A stretch of 64,000 bases of DNA from Siderastrea siderea. Taxonomy: Eukaryota; Cnidaria; Anthozoa; Scleractinia; Rhizangiidae. The position numbers and the translations under genes were made by a program. The stretch is taken from positions 18,947,683-19,011,682 of the forward strand of contig OZ034972.1 of the NCBI GenBank assembly GCA_964030785.1. Direction: 5' to 3'. The stretch's first letter is position 1; every line of letters begins with the position of its first letter. The notes under the pieces were generated by a model, which made no database searches, had not been told where the DNA came from, and saw only the letters and a list, made by a program, of their open reading frames with translations. Shown here one piece after another: positions 53,577 to 61,102 of this stretch.

Positions 53577-53788
53577 GTTCGTTGACTACACTCGGAGCAA
53601 AGTTCCCCGTCTTCCTGGTCACGGCAACTCTTACAAAGACGGGCCCTCAAGATGTGTTGGTACTCTCGATACAACAGGTGATATTTATGCTTCCAATAAT
53701 GACACTCGTCTTTCCACTGGTCGGTGGCCCGATTGGCCTCTTGTAATAGAGTCATCCACGTAGGGAGGGTTAACGAACACATTGACAT
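53558..53788 (-). CDS. Small Cys-rich protein with two CxxC pairs
   Basis: 76 codons from the ATG at 53788. An earlier in-frame Met at 53842 would overlap the preceding gene more, so I chose the later one. The helical part (TWMTLLQEANRATDQW) leads to ARLCKSCRDQEDGELCSECS, which can bind zinc. It overlaps its neighbours by about 19 nt on each side, typical of this packed block. Function unknown. Confidence 0.6.
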   Translation of the reverse strand: MSMCSLTLPTWMTLLQEANRATDQWKDECHYWKHKYHLLYREYQHILRARLCKSCRDQEDGELCSECSQRTWTKCT

Positions 53789-54087
53789 AACACCTCGTGA
53801 AGTCCTTGAAACAATCCGCTTCCTTTTTGTTGGACTAACCACTGACGACGTTTTTTGACGGAATGTCGACGACGTCCCAAATCACGTAGTACCTTTTTAT
53901 AGGGTTGAAGTTTAGCCAGCATGGGTGGGGTCACGGGAATCTTGTTTTTTAAAAAGTTCAAGACCAGTTCACTCACAGCATTGATTTGATCGGCATTGGC
54001 ATGTTGTAACAATTCTTGACGTTTGGAACCATTGGCTTCTTGTAACATGGACCGTAAAAACGGGAATTGACGTCGAAGACGTTGCAT
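53770..54087 (-). CDS. Conserved small basic Polinton-type protein
   Basis: 105 residues: RQFPFLRSMLQEANGSKRQ, then AVSELVLNFLKNKIPVTPP, KLQPYKKVLRDLGRRRHSVK and a glycine turn VQQKGSGLFQGLHEVL. A pattern of helix, short helix ending in IP-(L/V)-(S/T), basic helix and G-rich end recurs in small proteins of many Polinton-like elements (from general knowledge; no search was run). Its role is unknown, probably virion-associated. A TATA box lies about 55 nt upstream (54139-54145), inside the previous small gene. Confidence 0.7.
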   Translation of the reverse strand: MQRLRRQFPFLRSMLQEANGSKRQELLQHANADQINAVSELVLNFLKNKIPVTPPMLAKLQPYKKVLRDLGRRRHSVKKRRQWLVQQKGSGLFQGLHEVLCQCVR

Positions 54088-54090
54088 CCT

Positions 54091-54255
54091 TTATCGGTGA
54101 CGACGACGATACCGTTGATTGGCTTTTTGAATCGTGCGTTTTATACGTTTATCCGTTTCCAAGGCCGCGGCTTTCCCCAATCCTACCATGGCGGGGACCA
54201 ATAGATTTAAAAAACCGCCTCGTTGACGACGGCGTCGTCGTCGTCTCCTCACCAT
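54091..54255 (-). CDS. 54-residue core peptide with RRQRGGF leader
   Basis: A short intact frame reading MVRRRRRRRRQRGGFLNLL, then an alanine/glycine-rich helix and a basic end RRYRRRHR. It has the same arginine run plus QRGG plus hydrophobic residue as several neighbours. It resembles adenovirus core peptide X (mu) in size and charge. Its ATG overlaps the stop region of the 54249-54578 gene. DNA condensation in the virion is inferred. Confidence 0.7.
   Translation of the reverse strand: MVRRRRRRRRQRGGFLNLLVPAMVGLGKAAALETDKRIKRTIQKANQRYRRRHR
54139..54145 (-). promoter_or_regulatory. TATA box for the gene starting at 54087
   Basis: TATAAAA on the minus strand, about 52 nt upstream of that start, within the coding sequence of the 54-residue peptide. 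Confidence 0.5.
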
Positions 54256-54578
54256 GGTCGACCCGTCAATAGACGTTGAAGGGCTTTGTCTTGTTTGATG
54301 AGGTCTCGCGTCTCTTTATAGCCTTGACGGGTATTGCGTTTGAAATCGGACCACCAACCCCCACCTCGTTGTCGTCGGACATGTTGTACATTATCGGTAA
54401 TGCCTTTCAAGGCTTGACCGCCTAATTTGCCTAAAGCCAGTCCAAACCCAGGTGCTGGACCTGATAGAAACATACTCATGCCATGGGCAATTTTATCCAC
54501 CAAACGGGGTTTGCGACGCATTAAAGCCCCTCCTCGTTGTTTCCTTTTTCTGCGTCGTCGTCGTTGTTGGACGGCCAT
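54249..54578 (-). CDS. Basic virion-type protein with two RGG processing motifs
   Basis: 109 residues. It begins MAVQQRRRRRKRKQRGGALM. A Gly/Ala-rich amphipathic stretch (GPAPGFGLALGKLGGQALKG) follows, then a second motif VRRQRGGGWWSDFKRN. The two motifs would divide it into a leader, a central amphipathic peptide and a basic C-terminal peptide if the protease cuts after GG. In adenovirus, protein VI is processed in a comparable way and disrupts membranes. Homology is not established. Confidence 0.75.
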   Translation of the reverse strand: MAVQQRRRRRKRKQRGGALMRRKPRLVDKIAHGMSMFLSGPAPGFGLALGKLGGQALKGITDNVQHVRRQRGGGWWSDFKRNTRQGYKETRDLIKQDKALQRLLTGRPW

Positions 54579-55183
54579 GGTTCTAAGAGTGTGGGACTAG
54601 GAGGGAGCGGCTTTTTATGGATCCAATACTCTTTGGGTCTCAAGGGACGAGGACATCCGTCTACATAGCATAGGGCTTCCAAGGGTTGGTACACAAAATG
54701 ACCATGGTAATCTTGGAGACATCGTTTAGGTAACGGAGGGGTGAAATCCACAATGGTATCATCCAAGGTTTGCATCTTGATTAAAAATCGTTCCAGATCC
54801 TCCAAGGGAATACCCCGCACATGGGTTTTCAATTCGGTCAAGGCTTTGGCATAGGTGGTAAACGCAAATCGACTCATGGACACTTTAAATCGGTATTGTT
54901 TAAAATCATTCCATCCTTTGACCACGGTCCCCACGGCCGCCAAACACGCTACCAATGTACTATTTTCCAATAGCGGGCCCGCAATCATACCGGCGGCCAT
55001 CAGGAGTAAGGCCATGCCATTGAACAAGGCATTGATACACCTGTAATGATTCAACATTTTTCGATAACACCACCATTGTTGATGATAAAAGGCATACAAG
55101 GAATCCATGCGTTGTAATAATTCTGGGGGGAAGGGAAGACCATGCTGTTTCGATCCATTCAATAACGACACGATGGTTTTCAT
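54521..55183 (-). CDS. Putative two-pass membrane protein
   Basis: 220 residues. Two hydrophobic segments lie at about residues 48-70 and 73-90 (ALFNGMALLLMAAGMIAGPL, LVACLAAVGTVVKG), followed by MSRFAFTTYAKALTELKTHVRG, a helical part and an acidic C-terminus. The layout is a small cytosolic head, a membrane hairpin and a cytosolic tail. I do not recognise a function. A membrane or internal-lipid role in virions is possible. It overlaps the next gene's start by 58 nt and has a TATA-like site upstream (TATAAAC at about 55236). Confidence 0.7.
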   Translation of the reverse strand: MKTIVSLLNGSKQHGLPFPPELLQRMDSLYAFYHQQWWCYRKMLNHYRCINALFNGMALLLMAAGMIAGPLLENSTLVACLAAVGTVVKGWNDFKQYRFKVSMSRFAFTTYAKALTELKTHVRGIPLEDLERFLIKMQTLDDTIVDFTPPLPKRCLQDYHGHFVYQPLEALCYVDGCPRPLRPKEYWIHKKPLPPSPTLLEPWPSNNDDDAEKGNNEEGL

Positions 55184-55185
55184 CT

Positions 55186-56133
55186 TTACGGCGAAACACG
55201 GGACGACGAGGTTTGTACGCTCGGTGCTCCTCCTTGTTTATAACTGGTCACAATGCTATTGGTCATGGTGACATTAGCAATTTCACGTCCTTGGGCCAAC
55301 TGTTCTTGATCTTGTAACAGCATACGTAAACGTCGTTGTAAATCTGCTTGACGCAAGGTACGAGGCTGTCTGCCAGAACTCCCAGACGTCCAAGATCCTC
55401 GAGGGGTAGCTGGATTAGAGGCCGGTGTCAAAGGGGAAGTGGGGGTATTTCGTCGTCGTCCTCGTATTCGTCTCGGTCGTCGTCCACGACGACCCCCACC
55501 ACCACCTCCACCTCCACCACCACCACCTCCACCTCCACCACCACCACCTCCACCTCCACCACCAGCACCACCAGCACCACCAGCACCTCCACCACCACCA
55601 CCACCAGCACCACCAGCACCACGTCCAGCACCACCACGTCCAGCACCAGCACTACCACCACCACCACCACCACCACCACCACCACCACCACGTCCACCAC
55701 CAGCACCACCACCACGTCCACCACCACGTCCACCACGTCCACCACCACGCCCATTACCCCCAGCACCCGCTGCTGTTCGAGCACCCCCTGCCAAGGGTAC
55801 GCTAGGAGGACTCGCAGGGGTTCGAGCACCAGAAGACGGTGGGGTGGTGTGTATGCTACGGTAGGATTGACTTCCTTGACTTCCTACCCCGGCTGGGGAA
55901 GAGGCCTGCACAGGGGGCACACCATCTACACCGACAGGGGGGATGGATTGCATAAACCGATAGAGGGGTTCGTCGCCTATTTCCTCCTGGGCGACGTCGA
56001 GAAGGCCTTGGTCTCCCGACCAAAATAAATCTTGCCAGGCCCTTGGGGACATTTGATTGCCGCTGGTCGCTCCCACCCCCGCAGGGGACACGGTATCGTA
56101 CGATTGCGGAGGTTGACGGTCATCATCGGCCAT
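55186..56133 (-). CDS. Glycine-rich late protein with simple-repeat core
   Basis: 315 residues: an acidic N-terminus (residues 1-100, including SPRAWQDLFWSGDQGLLDV), about 100 residues of almost pure Gly with Arg and Ala encoded by ACC/CCA-type triplets, then a basic patch (RRGRRPRRIRGRRRN) and a conserved-looking end, EIANVTMTNSIVTSYKQGG. The Gly tract is a trinucleotide slippage region (55490-55760), so its length probably varies between copies. Function unknown; it is a capsid-block protein. The TATA box at 56173-56179 overlaps the ATPase stop codon. Confidence 0.7.
   Translation of the reverse strand: MADDDRQPPQSYDTVSPAGVGATSGNQMSPRAWQDLFWSGDQGLLDVAQEEIGDEPLYRFMQSIPPVGVDGVPPVQASSPAGVGSQGSQSYRSIHTTPPSSGARTPASPPSVPLAGGARTAAGAGGNGRGGGRGGRGGGRGGGAGGGRGGGGGGGGGGGGSAGAGRGGAGRGAGGAGGGGGGGAGGAGGAGGGGGGGGGGGGGGGGGGGGGGGGRRGRRPRRIRGRRRNTPTSPLTPASNPATPRGSWTSGSSGRQPRTLRQADLQRRLRMLLQDQEQLAQGREIANVTMTNSIVTSYKQGGAPSVQTSSSRVSP
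55490..55760. repeat. (CCA)n-type imperfect trinucleotide repeat
   Basis: Long run of ACC/CCA/TCC triplets on the plus strand, encoding the glycine tract of the minus-strand gene. It creates long shadow frames of Pro, His, Thr or Val in other phases. Confidence 0.9.
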
Positions 56134-56172
56134 GGTTTGCTTTTCTCTTTTTTACCTGTTCCAAGGGGGTGC

Positions 56173-56179
56173 CTTTATA
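56173..56179 (-). promoter_or_regulatory. TATA box fused to the ATPase stop codon
   Basis: The minus strand reads CTATAAAG: the TAA is the ATPase stop, and the same bases form a TATA box 40 nt upstream of the Gly-rich gene's ATG at 56133. Confidence 0.6.
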
Positions 56180-56828
56180 GGCGTTTTTGATAGGTGCGAG
56201 TCCATCCTTCGTCTTTTAACAGGTGACTCAACACCCGTTGTTGATCGGAGGAGGCGGGATGTAAATCCAAGACCAAATACCCATACGGTCGTGTCGTGGC
56301 TTGATGAAACGTCTCCAACGTGTCTTTCCAAGTGGTCGGAAACGATTGAAGCATGACATTGCGTACCCCTAATTGATCTCGGGGGTTCTTGAACGCCACA
56401 ATGTAATGGGCATTGCGGGATATACTTTTCGCATAGCGACCCACGGGAAACATGTCTTGGCACAAGTAGAGCACCGTCACCCCTTGATGATGCGAATGTT
56501 TGGTGAATAAATCCAACACGCGTTTATCGTGACTCCCTTCATCCATTAAATCATCCAAAACCAGGACCCCCTGTCCTTCAGGAAACCATTGCACTAAGGC
56601 GTCATGATCGGGAATCCCTTCGTGAAACACCACCCCTTGATCTTGCATGCCTCGAAATCGATCTTGCCAGGCCCCATAACAATAATGCCTTTGGGTTGGT
56701 GGGGTTTCAAACAACTCGGGGTTGTCTACCAAGAGTTTTTCCGTAAACGCGGTTTTGCCACATCCCGAAGGACCCACCACCAAGATAGAGGAGGGAGTAT
56801 GAAAACGAAACGGTTTCCCCGTTTGCAT
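56175..56828 (-). CDS. ATPase: FtsK/HerA-type genome-packaging ATPase
   Basis: 217 residues. Walker A is GPSGCGKT (19-26) and Walker B is GVLVLDDLMDE (about 87-97). A CQDMFPVGRYAKSISRNAHY segment holds the sensor-like and arginine positions. It matches the small A32-like packaging ATPases of Polintons and adintoviruses, which drive DNA into preformed capsids. The length is normal for the family. A TATA-like AATAAAAAGG lies about 33 nt upstream. The gene order, ATPase next to protease and major capsid, is typical. Confidence 0.93.
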   Translation of the reverse strand: MQTGKPFRFHTPSSILVVGPSGCGKTAFTEKLLVDNPELFETPPTQRHYCYGAWQDRFRGMQDQGVVFHEGIPDHDALVQWFPEGQGVLVLDDLMDEGSHDKRVLDLFTKHSHHQGVTVLYLCQDMFPVGRYAKSISRNAHYIVAFKNPRDQLGVRNVMLQSFPTTWKDTLETFHQATTRPYGYLVLDLHPASSDQQRVLSHLLKDEGWTRTYQKRL

Positions 56829-56868
56829 GATGATAATACCCTTAGAAAAAAAAAGGCACCTTTTTATT

Positions 56869-56956
56869 GGAATCGGTGGGACTCGAACCCACGTACGACC
56901 CTCCTCATGTATTCGAGGGGGGATCCAAAGGCTCTAACCGACTGAGCTACGACTCC
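56869..56956 (-). tRNA. tRNA-like gene between ATPase and protease, anticodon unclear
   Basis: The minus strand reads GGAGTCG, a D arm with A box (TAGCTCAGTCGG), a 37-nt middle part, T arm with B box (GGTTCGAGTCC) and CGATTCC closing the acceptor stem. It is 88 nt long. The middle is about 15 nt longer than in a class I tRNA and does not form a standard anticodon stem. It may contain an intron or a large variable arm, or be degenerate; CCC after a U33-like T is one reading. A T-run lies about 15 nt downstream and would act as a Pol III terminator. Confidence 0.6.
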
Positions 56957-56984
56957 GACACCAGTTTTTTCCAACAAATTTTAT

Positions 56985-57524
56985 TTAAGCATTACATTGA
57001 TGATACGGATGACAACACAGTTGATACCATCTGGCTTCTTGGCCTACAATCAATTGTTGAAGGCGTTGACCGGCTTGATGGTCATTACTAACATAATCAT
57101 GATCCGAAAACTCATTTAAAAACGCTTGCAAGGTCCGTCCACGGGCTTTGGCTTTCAAGTACAACAAGGCGTAATCACCACAACTCTTGCTTGTAATGGT
57201 TTGGAGGGACTTGCCATTGGTCACTACATACTTCCAATGTTGGACGATCCAATCTCGTAACGGGGTCGCTTGCACGTACGTATCCAATGGCAAAGCATAA
57301 CTGTCCAGGACTTCACACACCTTTCCATCCGTCCACACCGCTAACCAATGTTGTCCCGGTTGATCGTGTGGGTCCGTATTCACAATGTACCCTTGGGGTT
57401 GGGTCTTGATAGGAGTCTTGGGTAAACGATCACAGGCCACCGTCCCGTAAAAGACCGGGTTCAATTGGGGGTCGTCGCGGGCTAAATAATCCAATTGCAC
57501 ATTATTCAAGGCCACATGTTCCAT
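56985..57524 (-). CDS. PRO: Adenain-like cysteine protease
   Basis: 179 residues from the ATG at 57524, chosen because it lies 5 nt after the capsid stop; an open frame also runs further upstream inside the capsid gene. The catalytic residues appear as GQHWLAV (H59), EVLDSYA (D74), a Gln near 109 and SKSCGDYALLYL (C115), the order of the Ulp1/adenovirus protease fold. Its likely role is maturation of virion precursor proteins. The shared QRGG sites in neighbouring small proteins are its best candidate substrates. Confidence 0.9.
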   Translation of the reverse strand: MEHVALNNVQLDYLARDDPQLNPVFYGTVACDRLPKTPIKTQPQGYIVNTDPHDQPGQHWLAVWTDGKVCEVLDSYALPLDTYVQATPLRDWIVQHWKYVVTNGKSLQTITSKSCGDYALLYLKAKARGRTLQAFLNEFSDHDYVSNDHQAGQRLQQLIVGQEARWYQLCCHPYHQCNA

Positions 57525-57528
57525 TTCT

Positions 57529-58929
57529 TCAGTGCTGGTAAATGTTATACAACACGGCTCCGTTCCTGTCAATCTCCAGCAAATTCTCAAATTCTCCATA
57601 CACGAGTACGGTTATATTGACACCGGGGGCAGCTCCAAATTCCAACACCAATTGTAAATCGCCTGTTTGCTTGGGGTTGAGGTTTTGACTGTCAGCACAT
57701 CCATTGGCCACATTGTCAAACATGAACAAGGTACAATTTTTACCTTGGCCCCAATCCAGTAGTTCTACCATATTGCCTTTCTTTTTACACCAAGCACCAC
57801 TGGCTTGCAGAAAACGGAAGTAGCCTAGATTATCTCGGGTGCCATTGTTGTGCACTAACTGGAGGGTTTCATAAGGGTACTCTTCTCCTCTGACAATCTG
57901 TTTAATGGAACTCAGACCAAATTTCTGGAAACAGAACGGATCTCGGGTCACATCTCCATTGAAGGCACGGCTGTCCAGTAACCCCACAATCAATCGGTCA
58001 GGTATTCTGTTTTGAAACAGGTTGGGGATATCAAAGCGGACCAGGTTGTTTTGCATGCTGAAAGTCCGGATTTCACTGCGGACGGTCGGGTAAGCCGCCA
58101 CTTGGCCTTCATTGTGTCTTTTGCTAGAGATACTCTGGTAGATGGCGTCATTCAAACGCAGTTGACAGAGATGAAACCGTAGTTTCACATCCCCTTCCAT
58201 CAATCGGCCAGCTAGACCCACTCCATTCAAAAACAGGCTGGGGCCATTGAAATGAAATTTCATCTTGATTTCGATGCCTGGCACCAACAGTTTGCCGGTA
58301 TGAAAGACTTCCAAGTGCGGGGTAAACACTAGACTGTGGGTGGCACCTGCAGCATACTTCTCCACTTCGGCCGCAGAGGCATTGAAGGCCTCTTGTTGAT
58401 TAGCAGGCAGATCTTGCCAATGTTGATGGTTTCCTGCTTTGTCTGTGTTGGTGGCAGTCCATTGGGGTGGGAAATCCACTTGATTGAACCATCCTTGGGG
58501 TCCTAACACGGTCTTGCCATCTTCTCGGTCAAAATTCAGCAAGTTTTCCAGGTAAGCTTTGTAATGATACGTGTCGGATTGTGGACTGATCAACGTGCCA
58601 TTCAACTGCAAGTCAATTTGTTTGATGATGGAATGGGCCAAATTATTGACGGGCCACAATTTCTCCGCGGCCACCAAGTTCGCACCATTCGCCTTTTTCA
58701 AACTCAATTCCATGGTAAAGTAACTGCGTCCCAAATCCACAAAATCGTCCAATCCCGGAATGATGAATTCCATAGGATTGATACCCGTGGTGGTGGGTTG
58801 GATGGTAACCATGCGATAGGCATTGATGCTAATGTCGGTCGGTGGCACCTTGAAAATCCGTAAGGCAGGGTTGACGGTCCCTTCGGAACGCTCGTGAGCC
58901 GGGGCGGTTTGTGTACTCACGTCAGGCAT
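57529..58929 (-). CDS. MCP: Major capsid protein (double jelly-roll)
   Basis: 466 residues. Characteristic stretches are FIIPGLDDFVDLGRSYFTME, AHSIIKQIDLQLNGTLISPQ, DTYHYKAYLENLLNF and YQSISSKRHNEG, which match the major capsid protein of Polintons and adintoviruses. This protein forms trimeric pseudo-hexameric capsomers built from two upright jelly-rolls. The frame is open throughout. The TATA box (58972-58979) is 43 nt upstream and lies inside the preceding small gene. This is the strongest sign that the element is virus-like and not only a transposon. Confidence 0.94.
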   Translation of the reverse strand: MPDVSTQTAPAHERSEGTVNPALRIFKVPPTDISINAYRMVTIQPTTTGINPMEFIIPGLDDFVDLGRSYFTMELSLKKANGANLVAAEKLWPVNNLAHSIIKQIDLQLNGTLISPQSDTYHYKAYLENLLNFDREDGKTVLGPQGWFNQVDFPPQWTATNTDKAGNHQHWQDLPANQQEAFNASAAEVEKYAAGATHSLVFTPHLEVFHTGKLLVPGIEIKMKFHFNGPSLFLNGVGLAGRLMEGDVKLRFHLCQLRLNDAIYQSISSKRHNEGQVAAYPTVRSEIRTFSMQNNLVRFDIPNLFQNRIPDRLIVGLLDSRAFNGDVTRDPFCFQKFGLSSIKQIVRGEEYPYETLQLVHNNGTRDNLGYFRFLQASGAWCKKKGNMVELLDWGQGKNCTLFMFDNVANGCADSQNLNPKQTGDLQLVLEFGAAPGVNITVLVYGEFENLLEIDRNGAVLYNIYQH

Positions 58930-58931
58930 GT

Positions 58932-59156
58932 TTAACGTCGTCGAGTGGTACCCCGTCGTCGTCGTGAGGGGTTTTTATAGCGTCGTCGTGCTAAACGTTG
59001 TCTCAAATCAAACCCGGGGACTCTCATGACCTCGGGACTTAACCATCCACCACGTTGTCGTCGTGGCATGAGTTTCCAAAACGGATACAGTCCACCCCAT
59101 TGAGACAACCCTCGATTACTACGAATCCGTCGAGGTCGTGAATGCACGGGTTCCAT
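58932..59156 (-). CDS. Small basic protein with RRQRGGW motif
   Basis: 74 residues, very rich in Arg. An N-terminal part is followed by LMPRRQRGGWLSPEVMRVPG and a tail with RRRYKNPSRRRRG. The motif would be cut between GG and W. The start ATG shares one base with the stop TAA of the preceding gene (TAATG). The promoter of the capsid gene is embedded in its last codons. A DNA-binding core role is inferred. Confidence 0.65.
   Translation of the reverse strand: MEPVHSRPRRIRSNRGLSQWGGLYPFWKLMPRRQRGGWLSPEVMRVPGFDLRQRLARRRYKNPSRRRRGTTRRR
58972..58979 (-). promoter_or_regulatory. TATA box of major capsid gene
   Basis: TATAAAAA on the minus strand, 43 nt upstream of the capsid ATG and inside the 58932-59156 coding sequence, where it encodes Arg-Tyr-Lys-Asn. 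Confidence 0.6.
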
Positions 59157-59482
59157 TAGACTCCCAAAATATCACGTGCACGTTTGGTTTGTTTGGGAAA
59201 TAAGGCAGTGGCTACACGCACGGCGTCTTTCACGTTCTTCTGATTCAACGCTTTCTTGGCTTGTTTGGTGATTTCCTTTTTAAGGACGTCTTCGGCTTTG
59301 CGTTTGATACCTCGTGTCAAACCCGTTTCCAAGCCTCTCTTGATATTACTAGGCAATTTTAAAGGATTTCGCGTCCTTATAAGACCTTGCAACCCCCCAC
59401 GCATCAGATCCGTCATCACTCCTTTGCCTTGTTGATCATACCACTCGTCGGTTCGAAATCGTGTCAAACTTCCCCCACGCAT
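59156..59482 (-). CDS. Basic helical virion-type protein (108 aa)
   Basis: It begins MRGGSLTRFRTDEWYDQQGK, has a second RGG in LMRGGLQGL, then lysine-rich helices (KRKAEDVLKKEITKQAKKAL) and ends ARDILGV. The early RGG sites resemble the processing motifs of its neighbours and are closer to the (M/L)xGG adenain consensus. A TATA box lies upstream at 59539-59546. Probably a core or minor capsid protein; family not assigned. Confidence 0.7.
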   Translation of the reverse strand: MRGGSLTRFRTDEWYDQQGKGVMTDLMRGGLQGLIRTRNPLKLPSNIKRGLETGLTRGIKRKAEDVLKKEITKQAKKALNQKNVKDAVRVATALFPKQTKRARDILGV

Positions 59483-59538
59483 GGTGTCTTCTTCTTCACC
59501 AGGGATAAACGTTTTGTTTAGGCTTTATGGGACTCCCC

Positions 59539-59546
59539 TTTTTATA
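59539..59546 (-). promoter_or_regulatory. TATA box for the gene starting at 59482
   Basis: TATAAAAA on the minus strand, 57 nt upstream of the ATG. Confidence 0.5.
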
Positions 59547-59549
59547 CCG

Positions 59550-59735
59550 TCATCGTCGTTTTTTCCGAAAAGCGGCTTCCAACCCTTTTTTAGCCCCGTA
59601 ACTCGCGGCACCACTTGCGGCACCCAACGCCACAGCTTTTCCTCCAGCGATCAAGGCTGGAATGAGGGCGGCCAGGGGCAAGAGACCCCCTCGTTGCCTT
59701 CTTCGTCTCCTTCGACGCACTCTTGTCTTGGGCAT
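59550..59735 (-). CDS. 61-residue mu-like core peptide with QRGG motif
   Basis: It begins MPKTRVRRRRRRRQRGGLLP, continues as an Ala/Gly-rich hydrophobic helix (LAALIPALIAGGKAVALGAA) and ends with a basic KKGLEAAFRKKRR. Adenovirus pX/mu has a comparable arginine-rich leader and an Ala/Gly hydrophobic segment with GG cleavage sites. The likely role is DNA compaction or membrane interaction in the particle. A TATA box is at 59766-59773, 31 nt upstream. Confidence 0.75.
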   Translation of the reverse strand: MPKTRVRRRRRRRQRGGLLPLAALIPALIAGGKAVALGAASGAASYGAKKGLEAAFRKKRR

Positions 59736-59765
59736 CTTTGTTTGTTTTTCACAACCCTTGTTTTC

Positions 59766-59773
59766 TTTTTATA
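59766..59773 (-). promoter_or_regulatory. TATA box for the mu-like peptide gene
   Basis: TATAAAAA on the minus strand, 31 nt upstream of the ATG at 59735. Confidence 0.55.
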
Positions 59774-59774
59774 C

Positions 59775-60011
59775 TCACATGACGTTGCACGTAAACGATT
59801 CCCCCGCCCACCGTTTGCGTTTCCCACTTCGCATTTCTTCCATACGTTTCTTCGTTGATCTTAGGTAATTCTTTTTGGCTAACTTTTCTACCCCTTTGGT
59901 GATGGACCAAGCGGCCTTAGGAATCCCGGCAATCACCGCGTTGACCCCTTCCCCCGCTTGTGGACGCTGTGGTCGGCGTCGTCGTCGTCGTCGTCGTCGT
60001 TTCGGAGGCAT
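59775..60011 (-). CDS. Arginine-rich small protein (78 aa)
   Basis: It starts MPPKRRRRRRRRRPQRPQAG, followed by a mildly hydrophobic helix (VNAVIAGIPKAAWSITKGVE) and a Lys-rich tail. It has the arginine leader of its neighbours but no QRGG. A TATA-like CATAAAAAA overlaps the stop codon of the next upstream gene (penton-like 1). A core protein role is inferred. Confidence 0.65.
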   Translation of the reverse strand: MPPKRRRRRRRRRPQRPQAGEGVNAVIAGIPKAAWSITKGVEKLAKKNYLRSTKKRMEEMRSGKRKRWAGESFTCNVM

Positions 60012-60044
60012 GATTGATTTGGGTTCCCTTCTCGTCTCTCTTTT

Positions 60045-61088
60045 TTATGTCTTTTTGAAGTGTAACGTGACAATGGTATGACCTTCACCAAACTTGACCA
60101 AGTCTCCTCCGGCACCAATCGTTTCAGCCACTTGAACGTGAATCATTTCCACCACCTCGTTACGAAGAGACATGTAATGAATGTGCAACGGTTCAAAATA
60201 CAGGGTGCCTCTGCCTTGTCGCTTGTACTGGATTTCACGCAACAAATCAGTCACGCGATTGCCTACCATCATACTGCCTGCCACGTCGGAGTACACGTGC
60301 AACGATCGGGTGGGTTCCCCCACCACGGAACGAAACGCCGTATTCAAGTTGGTGAAACGCCACCCACAACTCATACTCAATTGTAAATAATCCGGTAAAA
60401 TAGAACGCACCGTCCAAAAGACCGCGTTCCCCTGACCGTCGGTGACATCCTGCCAATCGCTGTTGTTGGTGATGTCGGGGACTTGATCCCCCAGGAATTC
60501 TTGCTGTAAGTTCGGGCCCAACACCAATCCACTGCTAATTTTACGTAACCATCCCATCTTGAGCGCCAACTTGGTGTAGATGGTAAGGACTGGTGTTTTG
60601 TTACCACAATGGCAGACATTCGTGTTGTCGATGAGCAGATCGTCGCCTTCCCACTTGAACTTGACGTAGGTGTGTTTGCCTTGAGCGTTGGTAAACCGGC
60701 CTCCTTGAATGGCCGTTTCCTGGCGTCGTTGTTCCAAATGGGCAATCGTGGCTTTCATGAAACTCACGCCATCCACCACCCAATCCAAATCTTGAACGTC
60801 TTGGATGAGGGTTTGCGCCGTGCCTATGCGCGCGGCCATGGTGCCATCGGTTTTACCCGGGGCGGGATAAGTGATCTCCCACGACGTCGCTAGGATGTAC
60901 CCATCTTTCTTCACCAACTCGTACAAATTGACGCGGGTATCCGGTAAGGAAATGGCACTCAACCCCACTTGCCATCCACCCCCTGTGAGCTGTAACGGTT
61001 GAGGTAAACGAATCTTGAAGGAATTGGCTTGGTTGTTGGGAAATTCACGTCGGTTGGCATGACTGGGTAACGTCACGTAAAACGACAT
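60045..61088 (-). CDS. Penton-like minor capsid protein, copy 1
   Basis: 347 residues from the ATG at 61088 (MSFYVTLPSHA). An ATG six codons earlier is less likely because it overlaps the upstream gene. It shares with copy 2 the N-terminal SFYVTLxSHA-EFPxN block, the GGWQVGLSAISLP segment, a central KMGWLRKISSGLVLGPNLQQ region and an end with VTDLLREIQYK, EPLHIHYMSLRNEVVEMI and LVKFGEGHTIVTLHF. This matches the penton/minor capsid protein of Polintons, a single jelly-roll that forms capsid vertices. Confidence 0.85.
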   Translation of the reverse strand: MSFYVTLPSHANRREFPNNQANSFKIRLPQPLQLTGGGWQVGLSAISLPDTRVNLYELVKKDGYILATSWEITYPAPGKTDGTMAARIGTAQTLIQDVQDLDWVVDGVSFMKATIAHLEQRRQETAIQGGRFTNAQGKHTYVKFKWEGDDLLIDNTNVCHCGNKTPVLTIYTKLALKMGWLRKISSGLVLGPNLQQEFLGDQVPDITNNSDWQDVTDGQGNAVFWTVRSILPDYLQLSMSCGWRFTNLNTAFRSVVGEPTRSLHVYSDVAGSMMVGNRVTDLLREIQYKRQGRGTLYFEPLHIHYMSLRNEVVEMIHVQVAETIGAGGDLVKFGEGHTIVTLHFKKT

Positions 61089-61102
61089 GTTGTCTTTCTT
61101 CT

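Noticed and set aside
55348..56028. Long plus-strand Thr/Ser-, His- and Pro-rich frames and a Val-rich minus frame
   Set aside because: Shadows of the trinucleotide repeat in the Gly-rich minus-strand gene.
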